This document shows positions 62,328-64,000 of a stretch of DNA of 64,000 nucleotides, piece by piece (the stretch's first letter is position 1; the number at the start of each line of letters is the position of its first letter). A program made the position numbers and the translations under genes. The notes below the pieces were generated by a model. The model was not told the origin of the DNA, ran no database searches, and was given only the letters and a program-made list of their open reading frames with translations. The DNA comes from G965195345 sp965277625. Its GTDB lineage: Bacteria; Pseudomonadota; Gammaproteobacteria; CAKMZV01. The stretch covers positions 1,798,001 through 1,862,000 of the forward strand of contig OZ255827.1 in assembly GCA_965277625.1 (NCBI GenBank), given 5' to 3'.

Positions 62328-62576
62328 TTAATTTACATTTGATTGATATAACCAATGTATTATTCTGTAGTGTACGATTGCTTGAAAAGATGTGCTGTTT
62401 CTTGCTAAAGCATCTAATGACTGACTAGCTGTAGGGTCTTTTTCATGAAATGCCTCTAAAACTTCTTGTATTTGAAATAGAACTTCTTCAAATATATCTT
62501 CGACCAAATTAATAAGTTTCTGATGCAAGCGCTGATAAATAGTAACCTTTGCAAGCAGATAAACTGCTTGTTCCAT
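62328..62576 (-). CDS. Serine acetyltransferase N-terminal domain only (truncated)
   Basis: 82 residues that look like the helical N-terminal domain (SATase_N) of serine O-acetyltransferase: VLEAFHEKDPTASQSLDALARNSTSFQAIVHYRIIHWLYQ, corresponding to the D.DPA....l...l....f.ai..yRiAhwL pattern. The frame stops where a full-length CysE would start its hexapeptide-repeat catalytic domain, and nothing downstream encodes it; the MFS gene begins instead. The acetyltransferase active site is therefore missing. It may be a remnant, or a stand-alone domain kept for oligomerisation or binding. Marked CDS because the frame itself is clean. Confidence 0.5.
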   Translation of the reverse strand: MEQAVYLLAKVTIYQRLHQKLINLVEDIFEEVLFQIQEVLEAFHEKDPTASQSLDALARNSTSFQAIVHYRIIHWLYQSNVN

Positions 62577-62935
62577 GATATTTATCTTATGCTTGATTAA
62601 TTGAATTAAAGCACTATATCATAGTTCTTCTTAAATATTGTGACATGCTTTTTTATAATACAAAAAGCTCTGCACAACTAAGTCGTCAGAAACTTGTTTA
62701 AGAATGATAACGTCTCAAATCTGGTTAAATCGATATTTCCATTGGCTTCTTTATGAGAGAGTGTGGTTCAAACACAACGAAGCGAAAGTCGTCGATTCCT
62801 CCCAGACGACCATTTTCCTGGCGCCGGGAAAATGGTCTGTAACCTAATGCATACTGACTTAACAGGTCAAGAATTTAAACGATTATTGGAAGAAAGCGCC
62901 CCTTTAAGTGTGACACTTAGGGGGAAGATTACAAT
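62577..62935. other. Intergenic stretch of the island
   Basis: 359 bases between two minus-strand genes. They contain a 7-bp inverted repeat GCTTTTT...AAAAAGC near 62648-62671, the 30-bp palindrome listed separately and a hairpin near 62901-62921 (AAGTG/CACTT with extended pairing). On the plus strand there are two tiny frames joined by TAATG (62704-62847, 47 codons; 62847-62939, 30 codons). The frames have no recognisable homology and no ribosome site, and may be chance. Confidence 0.4.
62808..62837. repeat. Near-perfect 30-bp palindrome
   Basis: Left arm GACCATTTTCCTGGC (62808-62822) and right arm (62823-62837) are reverse complements over 15 bases with a single mismatch (a T opposite a G) and no spacer; the centre is GGCGCC. 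It is much more GC-rich than its surroundings. It may be a binding site for a dimeric regulator or site-specific enzyme, a cruciform, or the scar of a mobile element. Confidence 0.75.
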
Positions 62936-63643
62936 TTAGTATTTCCAATTTTCATGGGCTAATGGCGCTTGATTTAACTCTTTCTTAATAGTCCGCCATT
63001 GCGGCAGAATACGATCCATGTGAGACACAAATTGATCATTATGGGTGCGTTCTAAAAAATGAACCATTTCATGGACGACAATGTACTCAATGCAGTTTAT
63101 CGGCTTTTTTATAAGCTCTAAATTAAGCCATATTCTCTTAGGTATAGGATTGCAACTTCCCCATTTTGTTTTCATTCTTTTGATACCGTAGGCGTTTACC
63201 TGTAGCCCAGATATAGTCTCCCACTTTCTAATAATACTGGGTAAAATTTGCTTCAGTTCCTTTCGATACCAGTGTAAAAGCAGTTTTTCGCGCTCCTCTA
63301 ACCCCGTATCCTTATTGATACTCAATACCAGTGTTTTTTTATTCCTAATTTCGATGAAGGGACGTTTTTCGGTATAAACAATGTCTAACAAATATCTACG
63401 GCCAAGGTAATAGTGGCTCTCTCGAGTGATTAACTCTCTTACACTTTGCCTTGATTGATCTGCAAATGACTTTATTTGACGTTTGATCCAACCAAATTTT
63501 GAGATGATTGCCATTCTTACTGCTTCATCATCAATAATTTCTGGAACTGCGATCCTAACCGACCCTTCAGGTGGATAGACTGCCAAGTGTAGGTTCTTTA
63601 TTTTCTTTCGGATAACCTTCACAGCTAATCCATTTACGGTCAT
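62936..63643 (-). CDS. YgjP-like (DUF45) metallopeptidase
   Basis: A 235-residue zinc peptidase-like protein of the YgjP/DUF45 (M48-like) family. The zinc motif HEMVH (191-195) is followed by a third likely ligand in ERTHND, and upstream lies RMKTKWGSCNPIPKRIWLNLEL, the conserved KtkWGSC..k..i.lN.. block. The ATG at 63643 has a GAGAG ribosome site; a GTG at 63664 would overlap hsdR by 11 bases. Genes of this family are often found at the 3' end of type I restriction operons, as here, ten bases after hsdR. Its role there is not established. Confidence 0.88.
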   Translation of the reverse strand: MTVNGLAVKVIRKKIKNLHLAVYPPEGSVRIAVPEIIDDEAVRMAIISKFGWIKRQIKSFADQSRQSVRELITRESHYYLGRRYLLDIVYTEKRPFIEIRNKKTLVLSINKDTGLEEREKLLLHWYRKELKQILPSIIRKWETISGLQVNAYGIKRMKTKWGSCNPIPKRIWLNLELIKKPINCIEYIVVHEMVHFLERTHNDQFVSHMDRILPQWRTIKKELNQAPLAHENWKY

Positions 63644-63653
63644 TGTGCTCTCA

Positions 63654-64000
63654 TTAATATTCACTTTGATTTTTCACTATCTCAAAAGTTTTATTTACGA
63701 TGAGTTCAAGATCAAGAGGTTTGTAACCTTCATAAATATGTTTATCATCAGCTTGATTCAAAAAGTAATTCACTATCACCTCATTGATTTTTTGTTTTAT
63801 TTCTTTCTCTTTTAAAAAATTTCCTCGCCAACTGTCCTTTTTGGTATCTTTCACAACTGCATCAACTTTAAGAGCAAGTTTTTCATCTTCGTCCAAGTTG
63901 TCATAGAGCGATTTTTGGGCAGGTGAATTTAAGGATGAGGGGTAAGAGCCATTCATTTCTGAGCCTAATACTTTCTCTGATAATTCAACGATTCTCTTCA
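63654..64000 (-). CDS. hsdR: Type I restriction enzyme HsdR, C-terminal part
   Basis: The last 115 codons of a type I restriction endonuclease R subunit; the gene enters from beyond the right edge with no start in the window. The recognisable C-terminal block is SLYDNLDEDEKLALKVDAVVKDTKKDSWRGNFLKEKEIK, ending with IVNKTFEIVKNQSEY, the typical tail of this HsdR subfamily. The motor and nuclease domains would lie upstream, outside the window. hsdM and hsdS are not visible. Followed by the YgjP-like peptidase gene. Confidence 0.85.
   Translation of the reverse strand, partial: KRIVELSEKVLGSEMNGSYPSSLNSPAQKSLYDNLDEDEKLALKVDAVVKDTKKDSWRGNFLKEKEIKQKINEVIVNYFLNQADDKHIYEGYKPLDLELIVNKTFEIVKNQSEY

Noticed and set aside
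60116..64000. Integrase or transposase expected next to the tRNA
   Set aside because: None of the reading frames on either strand resembles a tyrosine or serine recombinase or a DDE transposase. The island claim rests on composition, gene types and repeats only.

Overview
The window is a stretch of gammaproteobacterial chromosome. The evidence is the gene content and order: a proC-yggT-thiS-thiG-trmB run, proA-nadD-rsfS-rlmH, rpsL-rpsG-fusA-tuf, lolA, waaC (so an LPS-bearing outer membrane), bioC/bioH and erpA. Base composition is moderate across most of the window and clearly AT-richer to the right of a tRNA-Leu gene at 60 kb. I cannot name the genus from sequence alone.

Layout. 0-2 kb: radA (cut by the left edge), a small secreted protein and dut, all on the minus strand. 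2-12.3 kb: a polyamine block on the plus strand with a potFGHI-type putrescine ABC transporter, a gamma-glutamylputrescine synthetase-like enzyme, a putrescine aminotransferase and a gamma-glutamylputrescine oxidase-like enzyme. Two tandem paralogous lipoproteins and agmatinase follow. 12.3-15.7 kb: a secreted FGE-fold protein and two transporters on the minus strand. 16-22.6 kb: phosphate uptake, in the order pstC-pstA-pstB-phoU-pstS, with unusually large PstC and PstA. 22.7-27.2 kb: selO, erpA, a short-type citrate synthase and glmM. 27.3-31.2 kb: a D-2-hydroxyglutarate dehydrogenase-like flavo-iron-sulfur enzyme coupled to heptosyltransferase I. 31.4-33.1 kb: a BCCT transporter with its own promoter and terminator.

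33.2-49.6 kb is a long minus-strand run. It holds uraH, an exonuclease III-OHCU decarboxylase fusion, trmB, thiG, thiS, yggT, proC, bioC, bioH, yhdP, rlmH, rsfS, nadD, proA, a duplicated MORN-like gene with one copy cut by an amber codon, and uvrB. 49.6-60.1 kb is on the plus strand: ypjD, a dciA-like gene, a GT39 glycosyltransferase, the str operon behind a near-consensus promoter with a GC-rich discriminator, dacA-dat-ybeD-lolA, and tRNA-Leu(UAA).

To the right of tRNA-Leu lies an AT-rich accessory region. It starts with short direct repeats, a palindrome and five 10-bp iterated units. It then carries an EVE/PUA-like protein, an MFS transporter behind a truncated serine-acetyltransferase N-terminal fragment, an exceptional 30-bp palindrome, a YgjP-type metallopeptidase and the C-terminus of a type I restriction HsdR that leaves the window. 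I read this as one end of a defence or genomic island inserted next to the tRNA. No integrase is visible.

The most unusual single observation is the in-frame xthA-uraD fusion directly followed by uraH: a base-excision-repair nuclease joined to, and co-transcribed with, the two post-uricase steps of urate degradation.
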